Source: Ascidia mentula (Eukaryota; Chordata; Ascidiacea; Phlebobranchia; Ascidiidae). Taken from it: a stretch of DNA of 64,000 nucleotides. This document shows positions 44,514 through 56,129 of this stretch, one piece after another. The first letter of the stretch is position 1; each line of letters starts with the position of its first letter. The notes under the pieces were generated by a model. It was not told the DNA's origin, made no database searches, and worked only from the letters and a program-made list of their open reading frames with translations. A program made the translations under genes and the position numbers. Where the stretch lies: contig OX387202.1 of NCBI GenBank assembly GCA_947561715.1, positions 11,731,001-11,795,000 on the forward strand, given 5' to 3'.

Positions 44514-47500
44514 ATGACTTTCGACGACTTGTTGCCCCACATTGGTTGGGGAAGATACCAGATCACAAACATGATCTTGACCATGACGATGTTAATGTTG
44601 ATAGCAATGCAAGTCCTCTCGCCTATTTTCATTGCATACCCCATGCCCTACAAGTGTAAGCAGCTGGCTGAAGCAGAGAAGGTGCGTTCGTTGGTTTTGT
44701 TTAATCACCAGTACGTCTACACTAAGAACACTTGTCGATTTGCAAAGAAACTATGTTTTTCATTTGTCCGTTGCTAAAAAGATAAAAAAAAAAAAAAAAA
44801 AAAAAATGGGAAAAATAGTGGCATTTTTTTTAGTTTTGTGGAGAGAAGTGGAATGATACATCCAGTGGACTTGTAGTGCCGATAAACGCAAAGGGCAATG
44901 CACCAAATCAATGCAAGAGGCGAGAGTTGCTTTTTTTTCGAAAACGATTTACCAATAGAATGCAAACAGTGTTTTTATGTCTGAACTTGAAAGTTTAGTG
45001 TAACCGTAATTCAACCTTTAATTTAAACAACATAAGTTTCGAGCAAATATGTTGTTACCCGTGGACATTACTGTATAATATAATACCAGAAATATTTATG
45101 AAATGTATGGATCTTCCACTGACAACTGTATTTGGCGTTGGGAACGTCTTGTGACAAGCGATTTGTAAGACTATCCTAGGTTATTGCAAAATCGCCTGAG
45201 ATATCTAATTGTTAGAGCATCATCAGAATTCTTATTCAAATTTTGCCATAACTTTCACGTTAGTCCTAAAATCACAGCTGTATAATAATATCGTCAACCT
45301 GTAAGCGTATTTGATCTTTCAGATATAACATTAGTGATGACAAGAGGAACACAACTGACTTCTGTCTGGGGATAAGTAATGGAACTGCAACGGTAATTTA
45401 TGACTTGGATAAACGTATTGCTTCTTCCATGTATTTGTTGGCACACCCTGTATTGTTTTCCATATGTTATAACATACTTTTACTTAGCTCCAATGTGACA
45501 AATTTTGTTGCGACCCCATAAATACATCCTTGCAGTTATCAGCCAAAAATGTGACATATCATTTTTGTTGTTGCCCCAAATTAGCGAAGCATGTTGTGTT
45601 TATCGTGCAGACCGAAGCATGCCATGAACACACGTTCGGGAGCGAAGGTACGGTTGCTACATCAATAGTCGAGGATTTTGACATGGTTTGCGAGAGGTCT
45701 TGGTACAAGTACTTGTTGCAGTCGGTCTTTATGCTGGGGGTGTTTTTCGCTGGACTGACTTTCGGTAAAGCGTCTGACAGGTTCGTTGAGCTCATTACAT
45801 GCCTGTTAGGGCGGGGTTTCTTAACTCGTCTGTGGTCCCTCCGACCAATTTTTTGACTCTGTGGACCCCCAACATCGATTATTTAGACCTTTTTGGGGGG
45901 AGAAACTATTTATTGTCTCTTAAAGTGTAATTGTTGGAACCGCTGCTGACCCACAGTTGAGAAATCCTGTGTTGGGGTTCGTGTGGCAACTCTACCTCCT
46001 TTACACAAATTGTTTTCCATCTGTTTAATCAGAGAATACTGTTTCGGTATTCTATGGTTAAACAATAGATTTACTTTCTTTTATCCGGATTTCACTATGT
46101 TGCTGTAGTGTCAATCGATTATCAATTGATGTTATGTATGGTAGTCGCCCACGCGTTTTTGTTAAATATGTCGTTAAACTAAAATCACAGTCTTGTGTTT
46201 TCGCGCAAAAATGGGTTTGATTTAAAGAAACACAAAAACAACATTAAGTTTTTTCGTATCGCAGTGTGGGAAGGAAGAACGTGGTGATTGTGATGACCGT
46301 TGGTGCCTTGGTTGTTTCGATGGCAATTGCTTTCGTGAAATCGTTTGTTGCTTACGCCATACTGAGAGGATTGGTCGGGTTTTTCTGCTTTCACGTGCCA
46401 ACGATCTACGTGCTTGGTGAGTAGAGCAGATGCAAAACATCCAGTGGCGTAGCCGGGCGATATTTTGGTGGTGGTCCAATACTTTCAAGCGACCAAATAA
46501 GGCTTGCTGGCAGGCATTCAAGGACTAAATCTAACGTTTTTTATCTGGCAGCTTCAGAATCAACAGTCTCTCACCGTCGTGCCATGGTTATCCAAGTTGG
46601 TACCTTCGGGTTTTCTTTGGGAACCATCCTCTTGGTGCCGTTTGCTTATTTGGCGAGGAACTGGGTTACTCTGCAGTTTGCTCTCACCGCAAGTTACACG
46701 TTCTGTATTGTCGTTTGGTGGTAAGATGTTTGTTTCAATAAAACTAGTATGGTTGATGCAGAGGATTTTCAGTAATCTAGAACGAAAACTCTTTTCATAA
46801 GTCATCTGCAGACAGTGCAGCGCACTTCGGTTTGGTGACGGCAAGATCGTTCTCAATCAACAGCTGCACTGTTGTGACCTAATAGGTCGAAGCAGCGTTC
46901 ACTGCCTAAAGCTCACTAATCATAAAGTCCCATTTGCTTGTTCAATTTTTTAAATAATTTCTTAATTTAAGAATGTGTGGAGTCATCGCGTTGTTAAATT
47001 GGTGGAGATGTAATCGTACATATAAGCGACATACCTAAGCTAAATTTACCATCTTTCGTAACGTTTAGGTACGTTTAAATGCATCAGTTTATAGGATGTA
47101 AAAACAGGTTGTTTGACGAGTCTCCCCGTTGGCTGATTTCACGTGGGAACGAAAAGGAAGGGTTCAAAATCTTGAAAAAAATCGTCAAAACAAACAAATG
47201 CAGCGGGGAAGTGGAAGCTCTCGTTAACAGGTTTACAAGTTTGTGGGTTGTCTCATCATAAGGATGTGCTTTATTTTTGTTTCGCAAATATAGATTTCTA
47301 TGGACTTAAAGTAAATTTATAGTTTACAAAATTATGTTTTTATTGAGCTATGCAGACAGTTTCGACCCATCAGGTCTCATCAGTGCAGCAGTTGACGTCG
47401 ATCCAGTTAACCGACAAGACTATCTTCAGCCACCAGCTGCACTGATGAGACTTGATACGTCGAAATAGTGTGCATAACTGTATGCAGTTCACCGATCATG

Positions 47501-49400
47501 ATTGGCTCACTAGCTTGCATATTTGTTTATTATCATTAATTTTATTAGAAAAATCGTATTTCAATATTCTCTGTCTTTAGGTTTTGTGAAAAGCTGAACG
47601 GTGATTCCGCTTCGTCAGGTGAAAGTATACTTGAAAAAAACTGCAAGGTGGCGACAAAGCGCAAAGTTAGGAACAAAGGAATGAGCGACACCTTGCGGGA
47701 CCCACAACTCCGAATAGCGACTATTGTTCTTACATATACATGGTAACCAAAGACTCATCAGGCGGTCTTGATGTTTTTAAATTTAAGTCAAATGCTTCGG
47801 ATGGCTTATTAAATAGCGTTGTTTTTGGCGTCGTTTTTTGACACAAATTTGGCGTCGTTTTTTTCACAAAACACAGCAAAAATGCAAAACGGCCGATGAA
47901 ACAGTTTGGTTACATTAAATGATGATTCTTTGTTTTCAAAAACTTGCCACGCAGGTCATTAGTTTTAACTAAAGGACCAAATTTTAAAACTTTTTCAATT
48001 GTCATTAATTGTCATGAAGTTGTGAGATACAGGAAAGGAAAGGAAAGCGGTCACTGACATAGTACCCAGTTTCATTAACTGTATTCAGGTTCGCCACATC
48101 TTGTGCTTTCTACGGCCTCACCTTAAACGTAGCCAACTTGGGCGGAAACATTTACGTCACCACTCTGATCATGGGCTTGACGGCAATTCCTGCTTACCCC
48201 CTCGCTATTTACATGTGCAATAAAGTCGGGCGAAGATTCGTAATCTCGATTTGTTTCATTCTTGGTGGAGTCTCTTGTGTCCCAATGTACTTTGTTCCAG
48301 TTGGTAGGTATATATTTCATATCGGCTATATATATCCATGTACTTACTTCTCATAATGATCAGCATGCTAGCTTTTGCTTTCCTATTCCGTGTAGTTAAC
48401 TCTACGTTTTTCCCTCCCAAGCATATCTACAACATTGCATGATTTTTTTTATAGAATACCAAGTTGTACAAATCACAATGTTCCTCTTCGGAAGGGTGTT
48501 TTCTCTCATTCCTTTTTCAACCATGTTCCTTATAACGGTCGAAACTTACCCGACAGTGATCAGGTCTGTCTTAATACCAGGATTTATCATGGTAGTTTGA
48601 TTGATGTGTAACATATTTTCGCCCAACAGTGGAGTACACTATTCTACATTTAACTGACAGTGCTGACTTCTGAGGGGTTTTTAAGGGATCGTATCGGTTG
48701 TTTTTTTGTCTAAGCAGAGAATAATTTCAAAATACAAGAATTTTTAATCTTTTCTTGCGCTCAACAGAGCCATACATTAAAAAAACATTTTTTAACTTGA
48801 CAAACTATATGCACGCGCACTATTTCTTATCATTCGGATGTTTTGCAGGTCAACTGCTGTTAACTATGGAAGTTCTGTAGCCAGGCTGGGTGCCGTTGTT
48901 GCTCCAGCCATTGCTATGACCGAATCCATCCACCCTACCTTGCCCAACATATTGCTCGGTTTCATCATGATTCTGGCAGGTAAGCGTCAAAACACATTTA
49001 GAGCCACTAGTTCAATACATGTAAAATTTATTTGCGACTGGACAGACCAAGGGGACAAAGAAATACCTTTTGATTGAAAATTTTTGGGCACACATATCTC
49101 ACGTACATTTAAACTCAGTCAGTGTGTGAACGAAATAATTTAACTGCAAAACAATCCAAAACGTACGGCCATGTGTAGCCTTAATAGGAATATATATTCG
49201 AAATACCGCATTTGTATACTGTCATGCAGTACTACCCATAGCCATTAAAAGAAACGGGCATTTTTTTACGATTTCCTCTTGTGTTAGGTATTTTGATCCT
49301 TGCTTTGCCGGAAACTCGCAAAGCAAAAATGAGTGAAACAATACAAGATGCCAGTTCCTACATGAGGGAAAACCCCGGCCCATTGCTGCGTATGTGTTGA
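44514..49400 (+). CDS. SLC22-type organic ion transporter C
   Basis: Predicted 555 residues from 12 exons: 44514-44681, 44834-44919, 45323-45392, 45611-45780, 46265-46416, 46552-46720, 47108-47230, 47581-47742, 48089-48303, 48455-48563, 48849-48979, 49288-49400. Phases equal those of A and B. It is closely related to B, with long identical runs (for example FDMVCERSWYKYLLQSVFML). Features: DDLLPHIGWGRYQ, NDTS and NTTD glycosylation sites in the first loop, GKASDRVGRK, DESPRWLISRGN, GGNIYVTTLIM, LPETRKAKMSETIQDA. Exon 2 uses a GC donor (AAGAG|gcgaga) where B has gt; phase and paralogue alignment demand it. Introns carry a hAT MITE (intron 4) and hammerhead motifs (introns 6 and 7). Confidence 0.92.
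45178..45228. repeat. Short dispersed repeat
   Basis: cctaggttattgcaaaatcg followed by caattgtt-like sequence and gagcatcatcag resembles 21250-21295 (cctgggtcattgcaaaatcg). Copy of an unassigned interspersed repeat. Confidence 0.45.
45812..45969. mobile_element. Short hAT-type MITE in intron 4 of transporter C
   Basis: Ends CGGGGTTTCTTAAC and GTTGAGAAATCCTG are imperfect inverted repeats of the hAT type. Flanks tgttaggg (45804-45811) and tgttgggg (45970-45977) form an 8-bp target duplication with one mismatch. Length 158 bp, non-coding. Confidence 0.7.
46861..46914 (+). ncRNA. Hammerhead ribozyme remnant in intron 6 of transporter C
   Basis: CAGCTGCACTGTTGTGACCTA, then ATAGGTCGAAGCAG and CACTGCC. 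The order of stems is kept, but the core reads CTGTTGT and GAAG, so activity is not expected. Confidence 0.55.
47348..47391 (-). ncRNA. Hammerhead motif lacking stem III, reverse orientation
   Basis: On the minus strand: CTGCTGCA, CTGATGA, GACCTGATGGGTC (4-bp stem II), GAAA, then directly CTGTC and TGCATAG. The core is intact but the stem III hairpin is deleted. It faces away from the plus-strand copy at 47435-47489. Confidence 0.6.
47435..47489 (+). ncRNA. Type I hammerhead ribozyme, core intact, in intron 7 of transporter C
   Basis: AGCTGCA (47435-47441), CTGATGA (47442-47448), GAC...GTC stem II of three pairs (47449-47461), GAAA (47462-47465), stem III ATAG with CTGT (47465-47468 and 47478-47481, one U-G pair), cleavage-site A (47482), TGCAGTT (47483-47489) pairing with all seven bases of AGCTGCA (one G-U). 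All invariant core residues are present; the short stem II may make it weak. Confidence 0.75.
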
Positions 49401-49806
49401 AGCGGAAAATACTACTACACCGGGTCACAAGTTTTTTTCCAAACTTGATCCACATATAAGTATGTATCAAGGCATAAAACATTAATCCAGTCACCAGATT
49501 AAATCAAATGTTTACAAGGTATATCACGTTATAAATGAGCATTAACAAGTGTTGTCGCTATAGTGAAAATATACCGAATCCGCAACCTTTGGCATGAGCC
49601 AGTTACACTCTTTTTGCACGAAGCTGAGCATGTTTTGAGTCGCAAATCTCAGTTGGTATGGATCACTTTGACCCCTCAACGTACAACAAACATAATAAGC
49701 GACACTGTATGTTTTAATGAATTTGTAAAATCTTTAGGAACCAACTATAACTTTGAAATGTTTCTGCTTTATTGTGTTGCTGTTACTGCCAGGCATATTG
49801 TATTGC

Positions 49807-49812
49807 AATAAA
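49807..49812 (+). terminator. Possible polyadenylation signal of transporter C
   Basis: AATAAA about 410 bases after the stop codon; the first clear signal seen downstream. Confidence 0.4.
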
Positions 49813-51595
49813 ACTGCTTTTCTGGCACAAATAATTGTTACTTTTATTCACCGGCGTTTCGGATTTATTCACATTATAGTTGTTTTGTAAATGTGGTTGT
49901 CGTCTATATAGGACCACAACAGAGGGTAAAATAACCACATGTTATTCCGAAACCATAGGTTGCTGACCTCTGCCCTATGCATTTTCCATTTTCTCGTAGA
50001 CCTGTTTATGTTGTGTATGGGCAAATACATAAAAACCAGTAGACAAAAATTAGTTGGGGACAGTGTGTTTATTCATTCGGTTGTTTAAATGTATCTTGAT
50101 AGGAAACTTATTAAGTGTAGACGTAAACGCGACCTTTCAAAGACAGAACACAAACCTTCGCCCTTTATATTTGCCTGAACTGCGAGTAGGGGTCACAATG
50201 TTCTCACTACCAACCCGAAGTAATAACTCCACGCCAAATATTTAGAACCAAAACAGTGGTACAAGGGTGCACACACAATCCACGCTTGTACGATTATTAC
50301 GTCACAGTGCGTGTAATTGATACGCAACAAAGGGGCTGCGCCGGTAAAGAACGTTTCTTTTATTTGGCGATTGTGTTACGCGGTTTACACGTTCCTCCAG
50401 CAATTTAAACAGTATCCTGAGCGCGGGCCTTGTGTTGTTGTTAAAAACTGAAAGACTATGACACGTTAGGAGTTAATTATCCGGTTATGGCAGGTCCCTT
50501 TGAAGTGGAAGATTATTGGCACAGTGTGTATCTGTAGTGTATTGTTCACATTGCCGTCTACGTATTTGGTCTGGGAAAGTGTGGATATGATTGTTGCCAT
50601 TGTAAGGTGAGAAAATCTACGAGAAGAGGTTTACTGGCGTTCTAAGTGCTTTGAGTCACTTCTCAGTGCGTCACTTGCGAATTAAATGTCAAAAATTGTT
50701 GGTTTAAAGTGGGTGAAGTAAGCAACAATGTGAGAAAAAATACGATTAAGAATCTGTAGTTGACTTAGTACTTTTCTTACTTTAATCAGTGTTTCTTCAA
50801 CTGGGGAATAGTTCACCCAATTGTTAATGAAATTTTACTGTGGGGAACAAGGCAAAGTGGATGAAAACTTATGTTTGTTTTTACTGCATTCTACAGTTTA
50901 TTTTTTATTCAACGAAAATCAGTAGTCATGAACACTAAGTCGTACGGTTAGATTTTCTGTGATGGAGTGTTTTAATCTGAAGTAACGTTACACAAGAGTA
51001 AAATGTAGTGTACAAAATATGAATGACAGAAATGCCACAAACTTGAGCAAAGATAAGCAAGCGAACAAATTAAGAAAGTCAAGATTTAAATCGGTACATA
51101 ACGATATCACTACATAAAATCATTTCAGTTTAAACATTTTGTTAAACCCTTGGCGTGTCTTGTGTTAAATGCAAAAATAAACTGTAATCAAACAAAGGGC
51201 ACATTTCACTAAATGTCAACAATCGGTGCATTGTCCGGTGGCAATTTTTTGACGCCGGGGCTTCTTTGAAAAGTGTATTTATTCACACAACCATACGCCC
51301 ACTTGAGCAAATCTTCAAACACGCCCGATCCACTAATAAAATGGGGTGCGTGGACTTTTCACACTTACCGCAACTAAAGCACTTCTCCAATAAAACTTTC
51401 GAGCGTGGTAGGGAAAAGGGACCAGTCATGCTTATGTCATGCCCACAAATAAGAGAGTAATATAAAACCTCTCTGTAGATGCAACAGTAGTGCAAGCCAA
51501 AAAAGACCTCCTATATGTATATATTTGTGATTTTGTATAGCTTTGCAGAACCTTAACAACATAGCTTTTTTAACGACAGTTGATTTTGATAAACA
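49813..51595. other. Intergenic, nothing recognised
   Basis: No supported coding region. Short open frames (50054-50245, 51266-51460) have no recognisable domain or splice context. Confidence 0.45.
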
Positions 51596-52563
51596 ATGGA
51601 AAAGAAACAGGAAAAACCCGGATCAAACCGGTTTATAAAAGGTAGAAGACATGAAGCCATTGCTGAAATTGAAGGATGGATATCAGAAACCAGGGCAGAG
51701 ACCATTAAAGGTTATCGGATAGTTTATTCTTAAATGTGTCAAACGCCAGACACTGCGTGTTGTTTTAAAAATAGCTGGATAGGCACTTTATATTTCAAGC
51801 TAAAGACTGAGTGTTTGCAACACATGTTTTAAAATCAATTCAAAACCCGTTTTTAAACTTAATTGCTATACCGGTATGGTAATTTTACAATTTTTACTTA
51901 CACGCGAAATGGTGGTTTATTATTCGATTATGCCAAATATTTTCACCTCTTGCAGCTGGAGCATCCAGAGTCTCTTCGCAACCATCAAAAAACATCACCG
52001 AACAAAAAATGTTGGACTCCAAACTCTACGACATGTCCAAGCAACGCCTCAACTTCATCCTGCAGAGCCAGTGGCAACGCAAGCTCTTTTTTGAGAAGCA
52101 GAAACGAAAAACAGCGGTGATGCGTGACTTATTACGTAATGTTGACGTCACAGTTTTTTCTGATAAGTTGGGAGCGCCAAACCAGCTCGGCGACAAGCGA
52201 CGGGCGACAGTTATACCCGACGCAAGGCGACAACTACTAGTCTCGAAGCAGCCAAAAGCGGCGACGACTATACCAGGACCCCGCGAGCTGGGTAAAGTGG
52301 AACCATCGCCCTTTGTGACGCAACAAAAAGACGCGTACCTAATGGCGTTAGGGTGTAGTGATGCTTCCGTGGTATCTGACGATGAGACCAAAGCGCAAAA
52401 AATGGCCACAGACGTTTCGGAAAAGTCGTCGCCGAGCCGCACGTGGCCCATGTGTGACGCAAGGTATGTTCGGCTGAGTGAAAGTTTGTGCGAAAATTAC
52501 CCAAAAGGTGAACCGGGAATCACGTGGAAACTAACGGGAAGAAAAGCAACGGAGGCCTATTAG
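51596..52563 (+). CDS. Unrecognised basic protein, two exons
   Basis: Exons 51596-51710 and 51956-52563 (gt/ag, phase 1) encode 240 residues. I do not recognise the family. The protein is hydrophilic and basic, without signal peptide or membrane segment. It has a Lys/Arg-rich N-terminus (MEKKQEKPGSNRFIKGRRHE), a probable helical stretch (DMSKQRLNFILQSQWQRKLF), then a low-complexity middle and a tail ending GRKATEAY. The 184-codon second-exon frame and the in-phase, well-formed first exon argue for a real gene. The base composition of the second exon is more GC-rich than its surroundings, as expected for coding DNA here. No polyadenylation signal was identified. Confidence 0.6.
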
Positions 52564-53052
52564 GTCATTAACGGATACGAAAACTGACACGATTGCAAAT
52601 TATTACATTCTCCGATGATGGATGATGACAGTAATAACTCAAGCACTGCTTACTCTATACAGAAACATGTGAAGTGAGTGCCATCACTTTCACATTTTGT
52701 TGCGAAGCTATGGCGAATTCGAAATCAAAGTGTAACCTACAGTTGGAAAAATAAGTTTTACAAAGCTTTTTAAAATATGTACTTTTTAGGTATACAAATA
52801 CGAATGGTTGTTTTCTTGAGTCTTTTGGCGTATCCCGAACCTCAGACTATTCTAACGGATACAATTTTAATTTCTTTGAAAATTGCTAACTTTTTCTGTT
52901 GTTATTCACACCGATGCTTTACGCATGTTTGAAACTCTGATCACTCATTCTCAAAGAATCACATTAATATTGTTCACAAATTGTTCCTTTTTTAGAACCG
53001 TCCACCAACCATTTTTTTCACACCAATAACAACTTCGTTTTCCTGCGTCATC
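52564..53052. other. Intergenic, between convergent genes
   Basis: AT-rich, no feature recognised. It probably holds the 3' ends of the two flanking convergent genes. Confidence 0.4.
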
Positions 53053-53058
53053 TTTATT
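53053..53058 (-). terminator. Polyadenylation signal of the coiled-coil gene
   Basis: AATAAA on the minus strand, 12 bases past the stop codon. Confidence 0.6.
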
Positions 53059-53069
53059 TGCGTTACTAA

Positions 53070-55212
53070 TTAAATCTCTGCGTGGATGCGTTCCTGCGCA
53101 TTTTCTTGCTTTCTGCCCCTTCTGTTTTTTAGTCGCTCGATGTCGCTGCTGAGTACACCGCCCACACGTGTAAGCATGCCTTGGGCGGATGACAACGAGC
53201 TCTGCATTTTCTGGGCGATCTAAATCAAAGCCATTTAGGATATATGTTTTATAAAAAAAAGCACTTATTAGTTTACGCAGTGTATGGACGTGGATAATTT
53301 TTTGTGATATTCACGCTTTATTAATAAGTAAAATAAAGATTTGGTCAAAAAATGACAAAACATCTCAAGATTTTTCTGTTTTTTGCGATAATGAATGACA
53401 AGCGTGCGAGTAAATGTAATTGTACACGTAAGAAATTTGTGCTCAAATTTACATTTAGGGATAATCGTTATGTTTGATTCGCCCTTTTTTGATTATTCTA
53501 TTGTAAAGTATATGTTTGAGTACATTGGAGGATTGCATTTTAGGTCCTCCGTGTTTAACAGAAACAGACCGACCTTAATCAATTATTGCTCCTCACCTCC
53601 TTCAAATCACCTTCTTTTCGAGTGTCGTCTCCTCTGCTTTGTTCTTCCTGATGGAGTTTGTATAAAAGTGATTCGTTTTCGAGGGACAGCACCTTCACCC
53701 GCTTTAAAGATTCTGCTTGTTTTTCAACCATCTGCTTGCGCTGTCGCGTCATAATCTTCGACAACATTAAAAGAAAATACAGAACAATGGCGTTGTTAGT
53801 TTTAATTGAAGCTTTGCACACCGCCCAACAGTCTAACAAAAACAAATAGATATAATTCTAAAATGAAACTCCTGTTGCTGCCATATTACAATTTAAAATA
53901 TGCTGCTCTTCTGGCATAAAATTAACGTTATGGCATAATTCTAGTAGTTCCTAATTCATACAATCTTAACAAAGGTTTGCACAGTCCGCTTGAAGACTTA
54001 CATACATTGCATATATCCAGTAAATACGTCAGGTGTGTGTCACGATAATCCAATGTCAAGTCAAGCTTGACTGCCATATATCATTACAATTTTGTTATGG
54101 TAAATGTGGTCGAAATTGGATGTATTACCTCCACTGTTGCTCTAAGCATTGCGTTTTCTTTTTCGAGCATTTTTCCAGCTTCTTGTTCCGAACAGAAGAG
54201 CGCCTCCAAGCGGTTTTTCTCGTTTTCAATCTCCTTCATTTCGGCAACATGGCCTTGTGATTTGCCGAGTTGCTCAGTGAATTCATTCTTGATTCTTATT
54301 TCGTCTTGTCTAAATGAAGCCACAAAAGTTTGAAGTTGTACGAGCGAAGTGCTTGTCCACTTTGTAATGCAGGAAATTTAAAAAAACACGTGTGGCTAAT
54401 GATCTTTACGTTTTAAGTTCCAGCTGTTCCTCTAGCTTGCTCTTGTCATTTCTAAGTTCATCGTTTTCGTTCGTCAATGCCTTAACTTGCGTTTCGAAAT
54501 TTTCCACCATGCCCCTTGCAAATTCTTCACTTTTTACGGCTTGCGATTCGAGGTGGCTTTTGGATTCAAGGGCTGTCTTTACGTCTTCAAGGGCACGGCA
54601 AATTGTTTGGCGCATTTCCATTTCTTTCCGTAGTATTCCGTTGCCACAAGAGCCATCGGCGTTCCTGTAGACCACACTGAATATGTTTAGAATTCTTTGA
54701 ACATGTGACCTTTTGGTTTTTAACAAATTATTGTTCTCATACTGGATATTAGTACATGTTAGGGTTTAAGTCTCTCTTACTTTGTCCAATTCGTATGAAT
54801 TATCAATTGCTATCAATATAGTTGAAGCAAGTATTCGACATTCAATTAAGAAATTTTCGTGTTGGTGGTGCAGGCCTACTTAAAAATCTAGCACGCCCTT
54901 TAGCCGTTTAGTATAAGCCTAATCACACAGTTAAACTTACCTTCCTTCGGACAGAGCACATTTGTCATTGCAGAATTTTTTAAAAAACAGGCCAACTGTC
55001 AGAGCCACTAAAATATAAGTCAAAAATTGTACGTCAGTGAAGCTTCGCATCCAGCCTGATAAGCCAAGCAAACTCAAAAACAGCAATTTTAGTCCCAGCA
55101 TGATCCGAATGGACAAAAACGCTGGAAGCAAATTGACGAAGCCAGCCAGCCATTTTATCATCAGCACTAGGCAGTAGTGAAAGGAGGAGCAAAGTTGCTT
55201 TTGCAAATACAT
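53070..55212 (-). CDS. Membrane-anchored coiled-coil protein
   Basis: Predicted 338 residues from five exons: 55212-54941, 54664-54410, 54309-54129, 53755-53597, 53219-53070. Phases 2, 2, 0, 0 are consistent with canonical splice sites. The N-terminal third is hydrophobic, with two or three possible membrane segments (LAGFVNLLPAFLSIRIM, LKLLFLSLLGLSGWM, FLTYILVALTVGLFF). From about residue 95 it becomes strongly charged with heptad-like patterns (RKEMEMRQTICRALEDVK, KALTNENDELRNDKSKLEEQ, EMKEIENEKNRLEALF), i.e. a long coiled coil, ending in a basic stretch and ERIHAEI. The arrangement recalls ER or Golgi tethering proteins such as BAP31, but no family signature is seen. A small upstream open frame (from 55261 on the minus strand) precedes the chosen Met. 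Confidence 0.75.
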
Positions 55213-55666
55213 GTTTTTTTACGGTAGCAGTATCTTGTTCGGTGCAGTCCACAGCTCCATGCTAGCAAATTGTTTTGGACGGCATCGATTGAACTTTTTA
55301 ATTTCACTTTGCGAGGTTCGGTCAAAGTACCACTTGACACAAACATTTTCTACTCAATTTATGTCTGCCTTGCTGTCTTTGTTACATAACAATCAGTAGT
55401 GTTGCGTAATTATTTAATTCTTCGTACAGGTAATAATTAGTGCAATCGTAAACAGTAAGTTGCTTTGAATTGCTAGTAAATTTAAGATAATTGTCGCAAC
55501 TTCTAGCTGGATCTAAATAAAGATGGTTGTTGGGTATTCATGCGCAAACGTAGCCGCTGGCCTTCATAAAGTAGGGACCTGCTAGTATGCTACTGTTATG
55601 TGGCAGGGGCCACAATTTTTAAACATCAATTAATACTGACCAATGATTTTAAAAGTACTGACGCTG

Positions 55667-56110
55667 CCAGGCATGTTTTATTGCTGAAATACTGTCGTCT
55701 CGCAAATTTTATTGTTTTGACATTTCGGTTGCCATGCAGCAGCCTTCATCTGGAGATTGAAAATGTGAATCAACCAATATGGACAATGTTGTTGCACATA
55801 AACAAAGTAAAGAAACGATGAGAAAAGGCGAACACACCTGCACTCCAACTATCAAGAACAGCACGGGTTATCAATGTTTTTAGAGTGCCTGAGGTGTAAA
55901 AAAGAATTTCTAACCCGTGCTGTTCTTGATATTTGTAGTGCAGGTGTGTTCGCCTTTTCTTGTCGTTTCTGCACTTCTTTCTATTCAACTGTATATTTTT
56001 CTATGCCACAACATTGTCCACATTGATTGATTCACATATTTCATCTCCTGGTGAAGGCTGCTTAGTAACCGAAACATCGAAACGATAAAATTTGCCAGAA
56101 GAGCAGTATT
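55667..56110. repeat. Imperfect palindromic element, about 440 bp
   Basis: The left part (about 55667-55860) matches the reverse complement of the right part (about 55910-56110): caaattttattgttttgaca against cgaaacgataaaatttg, gaaaaggcgaacacacctgc against its complement, and aagaacagcacgggtta against taacccgtgctgttctt. Both arms contain a CTGxTGA...CAACCGAAA/TAACCGAAA pattern on the outward strand. Probably a fold-back repeat. Confidence 0.75.
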
Positions 56111-56129
56111 TCAGCAATTTTTCAACATC

